From: Pseudoflavonifractor phocaeensis
GTDB lineage: Bacteria; Bacillota; Clostridia; Oscillospirales; Oscillospiraceae
Assembly: GCF_016901955.1 (NCBI RefSeq)
Contig: NZ_JACJLC010000001.1
Span: forward strand, 62,001-126,000
Direction of reading: 5' to 3'
Length of the DNA stretch: 64,000 nucleotides
The position numbers and the translations under genes are program-made. Shown one piece after another: positions 35,423 through 43,832 of the stretch. Within the stretch, counting starts at the first letter, position 1. The number at the start of each line of letters is the position of its first letter. The notes under the pieces are model-generated. The model ran no database searches. It saw nothing but the letters and a program-made list of their open reading frames with translations, and was not told where the DNA came from.

Positions 35423-37360
35423 TCATAGAGGGAGAATTTTGACCTGAAAGGGGTCCAGCGCCTGGCCCAGGGCGTGGACGGAGACGTCATTGTGGTTGAG
35501 AAGGATGCGTACCCGGCAGTCCCCTTCGCCGCGGAGCATCGACTCCACCCCCTGAGGCAGGTCCAGCCGCTCCATATCTGCCCGAGCCATGGCCTCGGTG
35601 AGCACCTGTTCCAGGACGGTTTGGTCTGGGGCGGTGCCCAAATAGTAGGCGATTCCCTGGCCGTAGGGGTTTCGGGTGATGGCGGCGTACTGGCGGTAGA
35701 AGGGATCGTCATACCGCCACAGCACCTGAGCACCCTGGGGCACGATCATGTCCCGGAAGACGCCGGCAGAGCCGCCACCAGTTTCCCCGACAATGGGGAT
35801 GCAGTCAGATTCCTGAAGACTCTCGCTCTCCTCCACGTACAGTCCCAGCAGATCTCCCAGATCCACGGGAATGGTCTTGCCGAAGACCAGGTTGTTGTCC
35901 CGATCTTTCACCGCTGTGCGGTAGGTCACCACCGCCACCCCGCCGGCGGCCACAAAGGCTTTCAGACGGGCGGCAAAATCAGGGTCAGTCACGATCATGT
36001 TGGGCGCCAGCACCAGCTTGTACCGGGAAAAGTCCCGGCTGGCGGGGATCACATCCACGCTCTGGCCCGCCTGGAAGAACACTGCGTGGAGCCGCTTCAT
36101 CTCAGCCTGGCAGTTCAGCAGGATGCTCTGCCGCTGGATACGGAAGGAGGCCAGGGCGTCGTAATCGTACAGGATGGCGGCCTCACTGCGGACAGGTGTG
36201 GAAAGCGCTTCCTCATAGGGGCGGACCTCCCGGAAGAAGCTCTGCGCCTCCAAGAACCGGCGGCGTGGGATATTGTCGGCGTCCAGAAGGCCGTAGCAAA
36301 ACTGCTCGGCTCCCTTGGTTGCACCCCGGTAGCGGAAGTACATCAGCCCATCGCAGCCGTGGGCCATGGCCTGCCAGCTCCACAGCTTGGCCTGATTGGG
36401 ACGGGGAAGAAAGCCGGTGATGTCGTGGCCCTGGGCTCCCATAATGGCCTCGGTGATCCAGAAATTTTCACCCTTCAGGCCGCGAATGTAGTCCAGTCCA
36501 AAGGCGATCTCACTGGGAGGCAGGGGTTCCTTTTGACCACCCCACACCGGATAATTGTTGTAGGCCACGCGGTCCAGGCAGGCGGCCAGGTCGGCGTAGC
36601 TCACGTGCTTGCTCAGGCCGCCGCCGGGGAAGTCGTGGATCACCACCGCCCCGGGAATGATCTCTCGGAGCAGATCAGCCTGGAAGGCGGCGAAGGAGCG
36701 GAGGTTTTCACTGCAAAACCGCTCCCAGTCCAGCCGCAGGGCGGGATTGTGGGTGGTGATGGTGGGGGATGGGAGTGGGATATCCTCAAAGCGGTCGTAC
36801 TCCTGGCTCCAGAAGACGGTGCCGTAGGTCTGGTTAAGGGCCTGAATGTCCCCGTTGAACTTTTCTTTCAGGAAGTTATGAAAGGCCGCCCGGCACCGGG
36901 GACACCAGCACTGGTCGCTGCCCTCGTGGCCCAGCTCGTTGTCAATCTGCCAGGCCGCGATGGCGGGCTCATTCTTGTAATGCTCTGCCAGATGGGTAAT
37001 GATCTGGGCACAGTGCGCCCGGTAGGGGACGCTGCTGTAGCAAGAAACATGGCGGCCGCCGAAGGCACGGGGAGTACCGTCCTCAAACTGAGAGAGGATA
37101 TCGGGGTGTTTACGAATGAGCCAGGCGGGAGGCGTAGCGGTGGGAGTACCCAGGATGACCTGGAGGCCCTTCTTTCTGGCCATGGCGATGACGCCGTCGA
37201 AATAGGAGAAGTCGTACTGATTCTCCACTGGCTCCATCCGACACCAGGCGAACTCACCGATGCGGATCACATTGCATCCCAACTCAAGAATACGGTCCAT
37301 ATCGGCCTCCAGCATATGAGAGGGCCATTGCTCGGGATAATAATCAACACCTAACAGCAT
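35423..37360 (-). CDS. Beta-galactosidase, glycoside hydrolase family 42
   Basis: A 645-residue GH42 enzyme without a signal peptide, so cytoplasmic. The catalytic barrel begins at LGVDYYPEQWP. The acid/base glutamate is in QIDNELGHE and the nucleophile in ENFWITEAIMGAQG. The zinc site typical of the family is kept (QCWCPRC with an upstream Cys). The trimerisation and beta-sandwich domains follow. It hydrolyses beta-galactosides brought into the cell. The LacI regulator nearby is a candidate controller, although an unrelated reductase gene lies between. Confidence 0.9.
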   Translation of the reverse strand: MLLGVDYYPEQWPSHMLEADMDRILELGCNVIRIGEFAWCRMEPVENQYDFSYFDGVIAMARKKGLQVILGTPTATPPAWLIRKHPDILSQFEDGTPRAFGGRHVSCYSSVPYRAHCAQIITHLAEHYKNEPAIAAWQIDNELGHEGSDQCWCPRCRAAFHNFLKEKFNGDIQALNQTYGTVFWSQEYDRFEDIPLPSPTITTHNPALRLDWERFCSENLRSFAAFQADLLREIIPGAVVIHDFPGGGLSKHVSYADLAACLDRVAYNNYPVWGGQKEPLPPSEIAFGLDYIRGLKGENFWITEAIMGAQGHDITGFLPRPNQAKLWSWQAMAHGCDGLMYFRYRGATKGAEQFCYGLLDADNIPRRRFLEAQSFFREVRPYEEALSTPVRSEAAILYDYDALASFRIQRQSILLNCQAEMKRLHAVFFQAGQSVDVIPASRDFSRYKLVLAPNMIVTDPDFAARLKAFVAAGGVAVVTYRTAVKDRDNNLVFGKTIPVDLGDLLGLYVEESESLQESDCIPIVGETGGGSAGVFRDMIVPQGAQVLWRYDDPFYRQYAAITRNPYGQGIAYYLGTAPDQTVLEQVLTEAMARADMERLDLPQGVESMLRGEGDCRVRILLNHNDVSVHALGQALDPFQVKILPL

Positions 37361-37484
37361 GGTTTGCGCTCCGTTCTTCAGGATTCTCCCTGGGTGTGGC
37401 GGTTGGTGTGGGAGGGTGAGAAAACTATACTAGAATTTCGGGCGGATGGCAAGGATAGAACGTCCGTGCTCCAACCTTTACATA

Positions 37485-37518
37485 GCAAAAGGCCGACCCA
37501 GACAGGTCGGCCTTTTGC
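37485..37518. terminator. Terminator between the enoate reductase and GH42 genes
   Basis: Perfect 14-base arms (GCAAAAGGCCGACC and complement) around a 6-base loop. The stem contains the T-run for the minus-strand reductase transcript. Confidence 0.75.
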
Positions 37519-37560
37519 CAGATGGATGAAGAAGAGAACAATGGGCTTTGTCTGAATGGC

Positions 37561-39525
37561 TCAGAGCTCCACCGCAATATTGAACGCGTCATGATTTGCG
37601 GTGGTAACAGTGCCGGGCTTGACGCAGTCGCCAGCAAGATAGGTTTCGCCTGGAAGAACATCCTTGAACTGATCCAGCATCTCCTGATCCGCCTTGAAGC
37701 CGGTGGACAGAATGACGGTATCGGCCTCCAGCAGGGTGCTCCGCCAATTTTTATCCTCGATAGATACGCCCTGCGGGGTGATCTCTTTCAGACAAACGCT
37801 GCCCAGCATATTGCATCGGTAATCCTCCAGCTTAAAGGCGAGGCCCCGGGGATAATTGGGGGTAATGCTGTCAAAGGGCAGCATATCGATCATGGTGACC
37901 TGGTGGCCGTCCATCAGCAGCTGGAGAGCTGTTTCAGCGCCTGAGGTGCCGCCGCCGACCACCACTACCTTATTGCCTACCTGGACCGCACCGGTATCCA
38001 CATCACCCACCCAGACCACGTGGGGCAGATCAACGCCGGGAACCTTGGGCATGATGGGCTTGGCGCCTACCGCCGGGATCAGGGCATCCGGATTTTCCGC
38101 TTTTACCAACTCGGGGGTGGCTTCGGTGTTGAGCTTTATGGTCAGGCCAGGGGTGTTCATGGCCTTTTCAACCTGCCAATTGAAGTACTTGCGTAGGTCG
38201 AATTTAATGCTCAGCCCGGTGGCGTAACGGAGCGTGCCTCCCAGTTGGGCGGATTTTTCAAACAACACGACCTCATGCCCACGCTGGGCGGCTACGATGC
38301 CGGCCTCCATACCGGCGGGACCGCCGCCCACGATGACCACTTTCTTTTTGGAACGGGCGGCGGGGATGGGATCGTAAAAGAGTTCCCGGCCGATGACCGG
38401 ATTCACGGTGCAGCGGATGGTAAACATATCCCGGCAGCGGTTGTTGCAGAACTGACAGCGGATACATGGAGTGGTGCGTTCGGTATGGCCCAGCTGAGCG
38501 TTTTTCACCATATAGGGATCGGCGATCAGAGAGCGGCCGATGGCCACGACGTCCGCCTTGCCGCTGGCGATGATATCCTCGGCGTCCTCCATGGTTTTAA
38601 TGGAGCCCACGGTGACCACCGGAATATGCAGGACCTTTTTGAAGTCCTCGGCAAAGTGGACCAGGTAATTGTGGGGCCAGTACTGGGGTTGAATGGTCTC
38701 TGCCGCCGCTCTCCAGTCCTGGTGCATCCCTGCGGAGATGTGGATGAGGTCGATCTTATCCTGGATCATCTGGGCGAATTCCAGGGACTCTTCCTCGGCG
38801 AGACCGCCCTTGACCAGCTCGTCGGCGCAGTGGCGGTATTCAATGATGAAATCGGGGCCCACGGCTTTGCGCACCGCGTCCAGAAGATCGATGGCGTACC
38901 GGGCCCGGTTTTCCAAACTGCCGCCGTACCGGTCGGTGCGGTGGTTGGTAAAGGGGGAGAGGAACTGGCCGATCAGGTGGCCCTGAGCGCCGTGGATCAT
39001 GACCATTTCCAGTCCAGCCCGCTTGCACCGCAGTACGGCGCTGACGAAATCCTCAATGGTCTGGTCGATCATGTCCTGATCCATGGTGCGGATGTGGGTG
39101 AACTTTCCGCCGTTCTTTTTGACTGCCAGGACCTCCATCTCTCCGTGAATGGGACTGGGGGCCCAGGTATCCCGATTGAGCAGAGAGTGCCGCCCGGTGT
39201 GATTGAGCTCCAGAGAGAGCTTGGCGCCATAGCGGGTGACCTCCTCGTTCAGGTCGGCCAGTCCCTTGATGACGTGATCGTTGCCCAGATCCAACTCAAA
39301 CAGATGGCCCTTAGCCTCGCGGTAGTTGACCGGGGATTCTCCCAGCGTAATGATGCCGGCGCCGCCTCGGGCGATATGGCGGTAATAAGCGATCATCTCG
39401 TTGGTAACCATGCCGTCCATTGTGCCCAGGGTATTGCACGAAGGGGCGAATTCAATGCGGTTTTTAAAGGTGACCTTTCCTACCTTCAGGGGGGACAGAA
39501 CATGCTCATAGTTTCCCATTTTCAT
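37561..39525 (-). CDS. Old-Yellow-type NADH-dependent enoate/2,4-dienoyl-CoA reductase with [4Fe-4S]
   Basis: A 654-residue three-part flavoenzyme. An FMN TIM barrel spans about 1-330 (FKNRIEFAPSCNTLG; HGAQGHLIGQFLSPFTNHRTDRYGG). A [4Fe-4S] motif, PCIRCQFCNNRC...RCTVNP, lies near 345. FAD and NAD Rossmann folds follow (VVIVGGGPAGMEAGIVA; KVVVVGGGTSGAETALQLL). It reduces conjugated C=C bonds in enoates, dienoyl-CoA, bile-acid or flavonoid-type substrates, the class that includes BaiCD and clostridial enoate reductases. I use the ATG at 39525 with AAGGAG 6 bases upstream. The LacI gene lies 154 bases upstream. Confidence 0.85.
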   Translation of the reverse strand: MKMGNYEHVLSPLKVGKVTFKNRIEFAPSCNTLGTMDGMVTNEMIAYYRHIARGGAGIITLGESPVNYREAKGHLFELDLGNDHVIKGLADLNEEVTRYGAKLSLELNHTGRHSLLNRDTWAPSPIHGEMEVLAVKKNGGKFTHIRTMDQDMIDQTIEDFVSAVLRCKRAGLEMVMIHGAQGHLIGQFLSPFTNHRTDRYGGSLENRARYAIDLLDAVRKAVGPDFIIEYRHCADELVKGGLAEEESLEFAQMIQDKIDLIHISAGMHQDWRAAAETIQPQYWPHNYLVHFAEDFKKVLHIPVVTVGSIKTMEDAEDIIASGKADVVAIGRSLIADPYMVKNAQLGHTERTTPCIRCQFCNNRCRDMFTIRCTVNPVIGRELFYDPIPAARSKKKVVIVGGGPAGMEAGIVAAQRGHEVVLFEKSAQLGGTLRYATGLSIKFDLRKYFNWQVEKAMNTPGLTIKLNTEATPELVKAENPDALIPAVGAKPIMPKVPGVDLPHVVWVGDVDTGAVQVGNKVVVVGGGTSGAETALQLLMDGHQVTMIDMLPFDSITPNYPRGLAFKLEDYRCNMLGSVCLKEITPQGVSIEDKNWRSTLLEADTVILSTGFKADQEMLDQFKDVLPGETYLAGDCVKPGTVTTANHDAFNIAVEL

Positions 39526-39679
39526 ACTGCTCCTTTCATGATTCCAACTATGGCGCAAAGGGGGGAAACGCAAGTGGAACAGAAATGAAGGCTGAATATG
39601 GGAATGGGGTATGGGGAAGTTTCAATAGAGGCGGCGCGTCATGGGCGGGACGGGCCGCCGGTATGACCTGACTGGGGGA

Positions 39680-40678
39680 TCAGGTGCTTTCTCTGACAAT
39701 CAGCTCCGGGGTGACCTTAATCAGGTGGGAAGGAGTGGAGCCATTTTCCAGCTGCTTGACCGTGCTGATCATGGCCTCCACCGTGGAGGTGAGATTGGCG
39801 TTTGTGGTGGTCAGCGTGGGGGTGCAGCACTGAGAGGAAATGCTGTTGTTGAAGCCGATGACCGCGATATCCTCCGGAATGCGATAGCCTTTCCGCTGGA
39901 AGTATTTCATACCACCAATGGCGGTGATATCGCCCCCGAAAATGACGGCGGAAAAGGGCCTGCCGGTATTCAGGAGCATCTCCGCGGCCTGCTGACCACC
40001 GTCCAGGCCGCGGGGAGATTCGACGATCAGCTGCTCATCCAGCATGGCGCTGTCCCGGAGCAGGAGGTTGTTTTTGAACGCCCTCAGTTTGTTCTGGCCG
40101 CTGAAGGAGGAGGCGTCCTTTACATAGGCGATGTGCTGATGTCCCTTACGCATCAAATGATCAATGCACAGCTTAATGGCATATTCCTCATCGTTAATCA
40201 CGGAATAGACGTTATCCGCCACAATCACGCAGTTGCTGATGATGTAGTTGACGTTGGTGTGCGCTGATAAGGCGGAAGTTTCCTGGAAAACATCTCGAAA
40301 TACGGATCCTACGCAGAAAATAATAGTACAGCCCAGGCTGATCAGCATTTCGATGTGTTTCAGCTTGCTGGCTACGCTGGGGCCGGTGCTGCAAAAAACC
40401 GGGGCGTAGCCGATTTCAGGAAGGAAATGAGAAAGCCGGTCGATCTCTCTGGCGTAATGGGGAGAAAGGATATCCGTGGTGACGATACCTACAAGGGAGG
40501 GCTTTGTCCCCCGATTGGCGACGGAGGAGGGCAGCTCATAATTCAACTCCTTGATTACGCTGAGTACTCTATTTCGGGTCTCTGAGGAGACCCGGTTTTT
40601 ATTGTTGATCACACGAGAGACAGTGGCAGCAGATACGCCGGCTGCATCGGCGATGTCATAGATGGTCTTTGATTTCAT
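39680..40678 (-). CDS. LacI-family transcriptional regulator
   Basis: A 332-residue repressor. The HTH is at residues 4-25 (TIYDIADAAGVSAATVSRVINN), then the hinge helix and a ribose-binding-type effector domain (VGIVTTDILSPHYAREI; AVIFGGDITAIGGMKYF; IAVIGFNN). It probably controls the downstream reductase gene, the GH42 gene or both, in response to a sugar or glycoside. I use the ATG at 40678 with GGGAGAG upstream. Confidence 0.9.
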   Translation of the reverse strand: MKSKTIYDIADAAGVSAATVSRVINNKNRVSSETRNRVLSVIKELNYELPSSVANRGTKPSLVGIVTTDILSPHYAREIDRLSHFLPEIGYAPVFCSTGPSVASKLKHIEMLISLGCTIIFCVGSVFRDVFQETSALSAHTNVNYIISNCVIVADNVYSVINDEEYAIKLCIDHLMRKGHQHIAYVKDASSFSGQNKLRAFKNNLLLRDSAMLDEQLIVESPRGLDGGQQAAEMLLNTGRPFSAVIFGGDITAIGGMKYFQRKGYRIPEDIAVIGFNNSISSQCCTPTLTTTNANLTSTVEAMISTVKQLENGSTPSHLIKVTPELIVREST

Positions 40679-40819
40679 AGGCGCTCTCTCCCAAACAAAA
40701 TAATTCAAAATTCACAGAAAACCATCTCCGCTCTCAGCGGAGCTTGGCGCTGATGCATAAGTTCCGTGATGCGTAAGGGAATGATTGACAGAGAAAGCGT
40801 GGGCTGTATGGTTGACCCT

Positions 40820-40848
40820 ATTATAACATGCTTGTGGAATGGATGCAA
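40820..40848 (-). promoter_or_regulatory. Promoter of the LacI-family regulator
   Basis: On the minus strand TTGCAT (40848-40843), a 17-base spacer, TATAAT (40825-40820). It leaves a leader of about 135 bases. Confidence 0.65.
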
Positions 40849-40958
40849 GCAAAACGAAAGTTGATTGCAATATTTCAAATAAGTTTCACAGGAAGTCGGA
40901 GTGCATAATAAAGTTTCATAAAATTTAATTCGTCAAAATAAACATATAAACAATATTA

Positions 40959-41020
40959 AGTTTGTCATAAACTGATAAACTTGTATTTCTACTTGAAAAA
41001 ATAGCGCCACGGTATATACT
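40959..41020 (+). promoter_or_regulatory. Promoter and dyad of the truncated ABM gene
   Basis: TTGAAA (40993-40998), a 16-base spacer, TATACT (41015-41020). An AGTTT-N5-AAACT dyad lies just upstream (40959-40973). The element TTCTnCTTGAAA...GGTATATAnTTT is shared with the intact ABM gene's promoter at 43016-43044. The rest of 40679-41136 is AT-rich and holds the LacI promoter; I see no other gene. Confidence 0.5.
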
Positions 41021-41136
41021 TTGACTAACAAAGTGGGGAAATAAGTGGTAAATAACAAGTGCAATAAAATGAAATAAAAAGACTGAAGAGTAAGTGGTAA
41101 CACAAAAAGTAACTTTTTGGAAAGGAGGAGAAAGCG

Positions 41137-41256
41137 GTGTGGGTGGTGAATGGTACCTATGTGATCCTGCCGGGGCAGCGGGAACACTTTACCAGTGCTG
41201 CCGCGGAGCACAGGATCGTGGAACAGATCCGAAGCGAACAAGGCAACGTAAGCTAG
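41137..41256 (+). pseudogene. Truncated antibiotic-biosynthesis-monooxygenase (ABM) domain gene
   Basis: A GTG-started frame of 39 codons behind a perfect AAAGGAGGAG site. Its product (MWVVNGTYVILPGQREHF, ending in EQGNVS) lines up with the first 39 residues of the intact ABM protein encoded at 42590-42889 (MWIVSGTYVIKPGKRDAF). It stops where that protein continues into its second beta strand. The gene therefore keeps promoter, ribosome site and 5' end but has lost the last 60 codons. Its end overlaps the 3' end of the convergent MmgE/PrpD gene by 4 bases, which marks the break point. Confidence 0.65.
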
Positions 41257-42404
41257 GCGACCTCGCCCACATAAGTAGAGCCGTCCTCCATGGTGACGGT
41301 GACCTTGGCGGGATACCGGTCGGGATAGACTGCCTCAAACTCCGGATTGATCTCCCAGGTTACCAGATCGCAAAGATGGTTGATCCGCTCGTCTTTGATG
41401 GCCTCCTCCGTAAAGCTTTCGGGAATTACCCGCCCTTTCACCAGTCCGCAGGCGATTTCGTAGAACAGGGAGAACTGCGCGTTGACGGTGTTCTGAGGAT
41501 GACGCTTCATATCTACTGGCTGACACAGCTTGGTGTCGGTGAAACGGTTGCACTCGGCGTGGATTGCCTTGACCTTTGTCCAGTCGAATCCAGGCTGGTT
41601 GTGGATATCGATGGCACAGTCGCAGAAATTATTGGTAAAGCGGCAGCAGGAGTGGAGTTTGATGGAGTTGTCGGCCATTTCCCACTTCTTGCCGAAATTC
41701 TCAACCAGCTTGCTGCCGTCCTGGATGCCGTCGGGGAGGACGGGGTCGTAGCCGACAGAGCCGCCCTTGTAGGAGAAGCAGTTGAGCCAGCCGTCCTTGT
41801 CCTCGTAAACGGCTGCGGGAGCGAAATAGCCCGCCTTGCCCATCTCGGCTGCCAGTACACCGTTCATGGCGGACTGACCGGCATGGAACCGCTTGGTCCA
41901 GGAGCCGTTGGAGTTAAAGGCGCCCAGACCGCCGGCGGCAGAGCCGGCCACGCCCAAGACGTCCACTGTCTGCTGGACATCCAGCCCCATGACCTTTGCT
42001 GCGCCTGCCGCCGCGCCCATAACGCCGCAGGTGCCGGTCAAATGCCAGCCGGCGTAATAGGAGGTGCCAAGGAAGGCCTCGCCGGAGCGGATGGTCACGT
42101 CGGAGCCGATGATGTACGCCAGGAGGACCTCGGCCCCGGATTTACCGTACTTTTCGGCCAGTGCCAGAACCGCAGGCAGTACAGCGACGGAAGCGTGCTG
42201 GGTACCTTCCCGGTGGTCGTCGTCATAGTCCTGGCTGTGGCCGGTGGTGCCGTTGATCAGGGCGGCCATCATGGTGTTGGTCTTTTCGCCGGTGCCGAAA
42301 ATAGTGCAGTCGCCGTCGGGGGCGATGTGCTTTACCGCTTCACGAATGACCTTGGCGTTGATGATCTGACTGCCGGAGAGAATGCAGCCCAGACAGTCCA
42401 GCAT
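41253..42404 (-). CDS. MmgE/PrpD-family protein, N-terminus lacks a normal start
   Basis: A 383-residue protein from the first available ATG, matching MmgE/PrpD (2-methylcitrate dehydratase/aconitate decarboxylase/iminodisuccinate epimerase family): GTGEKTNTMMAALINGTTGHSQDYDD, then GVMGAAAGAAKVMGLD and NGSWTKRFHAGQSA. The homologous frame continues 33 codons upstream (YSQQIAEISTKLSLSD...NAKVFMLDCLG), the standard N-terminal helix, to an ACG at 42503. That ACG is preceded by GAGGTGA at ideal distance. The true start is probably that ACG, or a mutated ATG. It follows the ABM gene by 86 bases in the same direction. Confidence 0.75.
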   Translation of the reverse strand: MLDCLGCILSGSQIINAKVIREAVKHIAPDGDCTIFGTGEKTNTMMAALINGTTGHSQDYDDDHREGTQHASVAVLPAVLALAEKYGKSGAEVLLAYIIGSDVTIRSGEAFLGTSYYAGWHLTGTCGVMGAAAGAAKVMGLDVQQTVDVLGVAGSAAGGLGAFNSNGSWTKRFHAGQSAMNGVLAAEMGKAGYFAPAAVYEDKDGWLNCFSYKGGSVGYDPVLPDGIQDGSKLVENFGKKWEMADNSIKLHSCCRFTNNFCDCAIDIHNQPGFDWTKVKAIHAECNRFTDTKLCQPVDMKRHPQNTVNAQFSLFYEIACGLVKGRVIPESFTEEAIKDERINHLCDLVTWEINPEFEAVYPDRYPAKVTVTMEDGSTYVGEVA

Positions 42405-42589
42405 GAAGACCTTTGCGTTGTCAAGGGTGCGCTGATCGATGTCGGAAAGGCTCAGCTTGGTGCTGATCTCCGCGATCTGCTGGGAGTAGGTTTTGTTTTC
42501 CGTTGCGGTATCACCTCAAATTAAAAATATTTATCTTCTGATATGTGGTGGAAGCGTCCTTGTGAGGAAGCTGCCCTCCTTAATACTGT

Positions 42590-42889
42590 TTATTGCTCGG
42601 TCAGTTCGCCCAAAACGCCCGGATAAAAACCGGTCTGATAGGATTCCTTCAATGATTTCAGGTCTTGCGCCACGTGGGGTGCCTCCAGATGGGCCTTCCA
42701 TGCGGCCTCGCTGGTCCACCGCTCTACGAAAAAGACCTGATCCGCATCCTCCAGGGGATAGTAGTAGTCATAGCCTATATTGCCGTCTTCTTTCAGGATT
42801 TTATCCAAGATTCCCTGGGCGATGACCTGCTCCACGAACGCATCGCGTTTGCCGGGCTTTATGACATAGGTGCCGCTTACAATCCACAT
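42590..42889 (-). CDS. ABM-domain (putative quinol monooxygenase/YgiN-like) protein
   Basis: A 99-residue ferredoxin-like alpha+beta protein: MWIVSGTYVIKPGKRDAF, the NIGYDYYYPLEDADQVFFVERW core and HLEAPHV, typical of ABM family small oxygenase-like or heme/ligand-binding proteins. In an anaerobe it is more likely an isomerase or detoxification protein than an oxygenase. GAGGAGGG lies 6 bases before the ATG. It heads a unit with the MmgE/PrpD gene. Confidence 0.82.
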   Translation of the reverse strand: MWIVSGTYVIKPGKRDAFVEQVIAQGILDKILKEDGNIGYDYYYPLEDADQVFFVERWTSEAAWKAHLEAPHVAQDLKSLKESYQTGFYPGVLGELTEQ

Positions 42890-43015
42890 GACGATTCCCT
42901 CCTCTTAATTTGTGTAGAAGTGAAGGGGTGAAACTTGATTGCAAATTTTACTCCCAATTTGTTTCATTGAGTTTTACAACAAACTAAGACGGTGTTTCAC
43001 CCGCTTGATAGGTAA

Positions 43016-43044
43016 ATTATATACCTGCTCAAAAATACTTTCAA
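43016..43044 (-). promoter_or_regulatory. Promoter of the intact ABM gene
   Basis: On the minus strand TTGAAA (43044-43039), a 17-base spacer, TATAAT (43021-43016), preceded by TTCTTC and containing GGTATATAATTT. The element matches the promoter of the truncated ABM gene. The 42890-43285 interval is AT-rich, holds this and the divergent ferredoxin promoter, and has no gene. Confidence 0.6.
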
Positions 43045-43195
43045 GAAGAAAAAAGAAATTTGTACATAAACTCCAAATAGATAGAAAGAGGGACAATAGT
43101 GCATAAAGGCAAAATAGCGCATATATTTGGAAATTATAGATAAAACAACTTGCGAAATTTAAACAACAACTTACAAATTATTTTACTTGTGCTTA

Positions 43196-43225
43196 TTGTG
43201 TTTTGGTGGGGATGTGTGATATAAT
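43196..43225 (+). promoter_or_regulatory. Promoter of the ferredoxin/AOR unit
   Basis: TTGTGT (43196-43201), an 18-base spacer and TATAAT (43220-43225), 61 bases before the ferredoxin start. Confidence 0.5.
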
Positions 43226-43285
43226 TGTGAAAAAATTCTGGCACTTTCATGGGAGCTATCTATAAATCAGGGAGGGGCTGATGTC

Positions 43286-43831
43286 ATGGAAGACAAGAAA
43301 ACGGCGGTACGGGAAGAGCTGAAGCATTATGGCAATCATGTGGTACAGTATGCGCCTGATTATTCCATCTGCGCGGGCTGCGTTTCCTGTTCCATCATGT
43401 GCGGACTGCTCCATGAGGGATTTACCGGTCCGGGCAACAGCAGGATCAAGGTGGAGATCGACCGGCGGCACATGCTCCACCGTGTGCTGACCTGCTATCA
43501 CTGCAAGGATCATCCCTGCTATGACGCCTGTCCGAAAAAAGGGGCGGCGATGAAGATTGACGACAAGCTTGGTGTGGTCTACATTGACGAGGCGTACTGT
43601 ATTGGGTGCGGATTGTGTGCCAAACACTGTAAATTTACGCCATCACGTATTACTATGATAAAGGATAAAGTCCGCAAGGAGTGGAAGGCGGCCAAGTGTG
43701 ACCTATGCCGCGGACGGGAAGAGGGCCCTGCCTGCGTGCAATATTGCCCTGTGCGGTGCCTGGGCCTGAGCGACAATTCGCAGTATGTGGACGAGCAGCT
43801 GGTGCCCGGAGTGAAGGGGGAGGAGTGCTGA
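43286..43831 (+). CDS. Polyferredoxin-type 4Fe-4S protein partner of AOR
   Basis: A 181-residue DMSO-reductase-subunit-B-like iron-sulfur protein with four Cys groups: CAGCVSCSIMC, CYHCKDHPCYDAC, CIGCGLCAKHC and CDLCRGREEGPACVQYC. These can bind about four [4Fe-4S] clusters. It is encoded 1 base before the aldehyde:ferredoxin oxidoreductase gene, the usual place for its electron-transfer subunit. With the AOR broken, it may have no partner. Confidence 0.88.
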   Translation: MEDKKTAVREELKHYGNHVVQYAPDYSICAGCVSCSIMCGLLHEGFTGPGNSRIKVEIDRRHMLHRVLTCYHCKDHPCYDACPKKGAAMKIDDKLGVVYIDEAYCIGCGLCAKHCKFTPSRITMIKDKVRKEWKAAKCDLCRGREEGPACVQYCPVRCLGLSDNSQYVDEQLVPGVKGEEC

Positions 43832-43832
43832 C

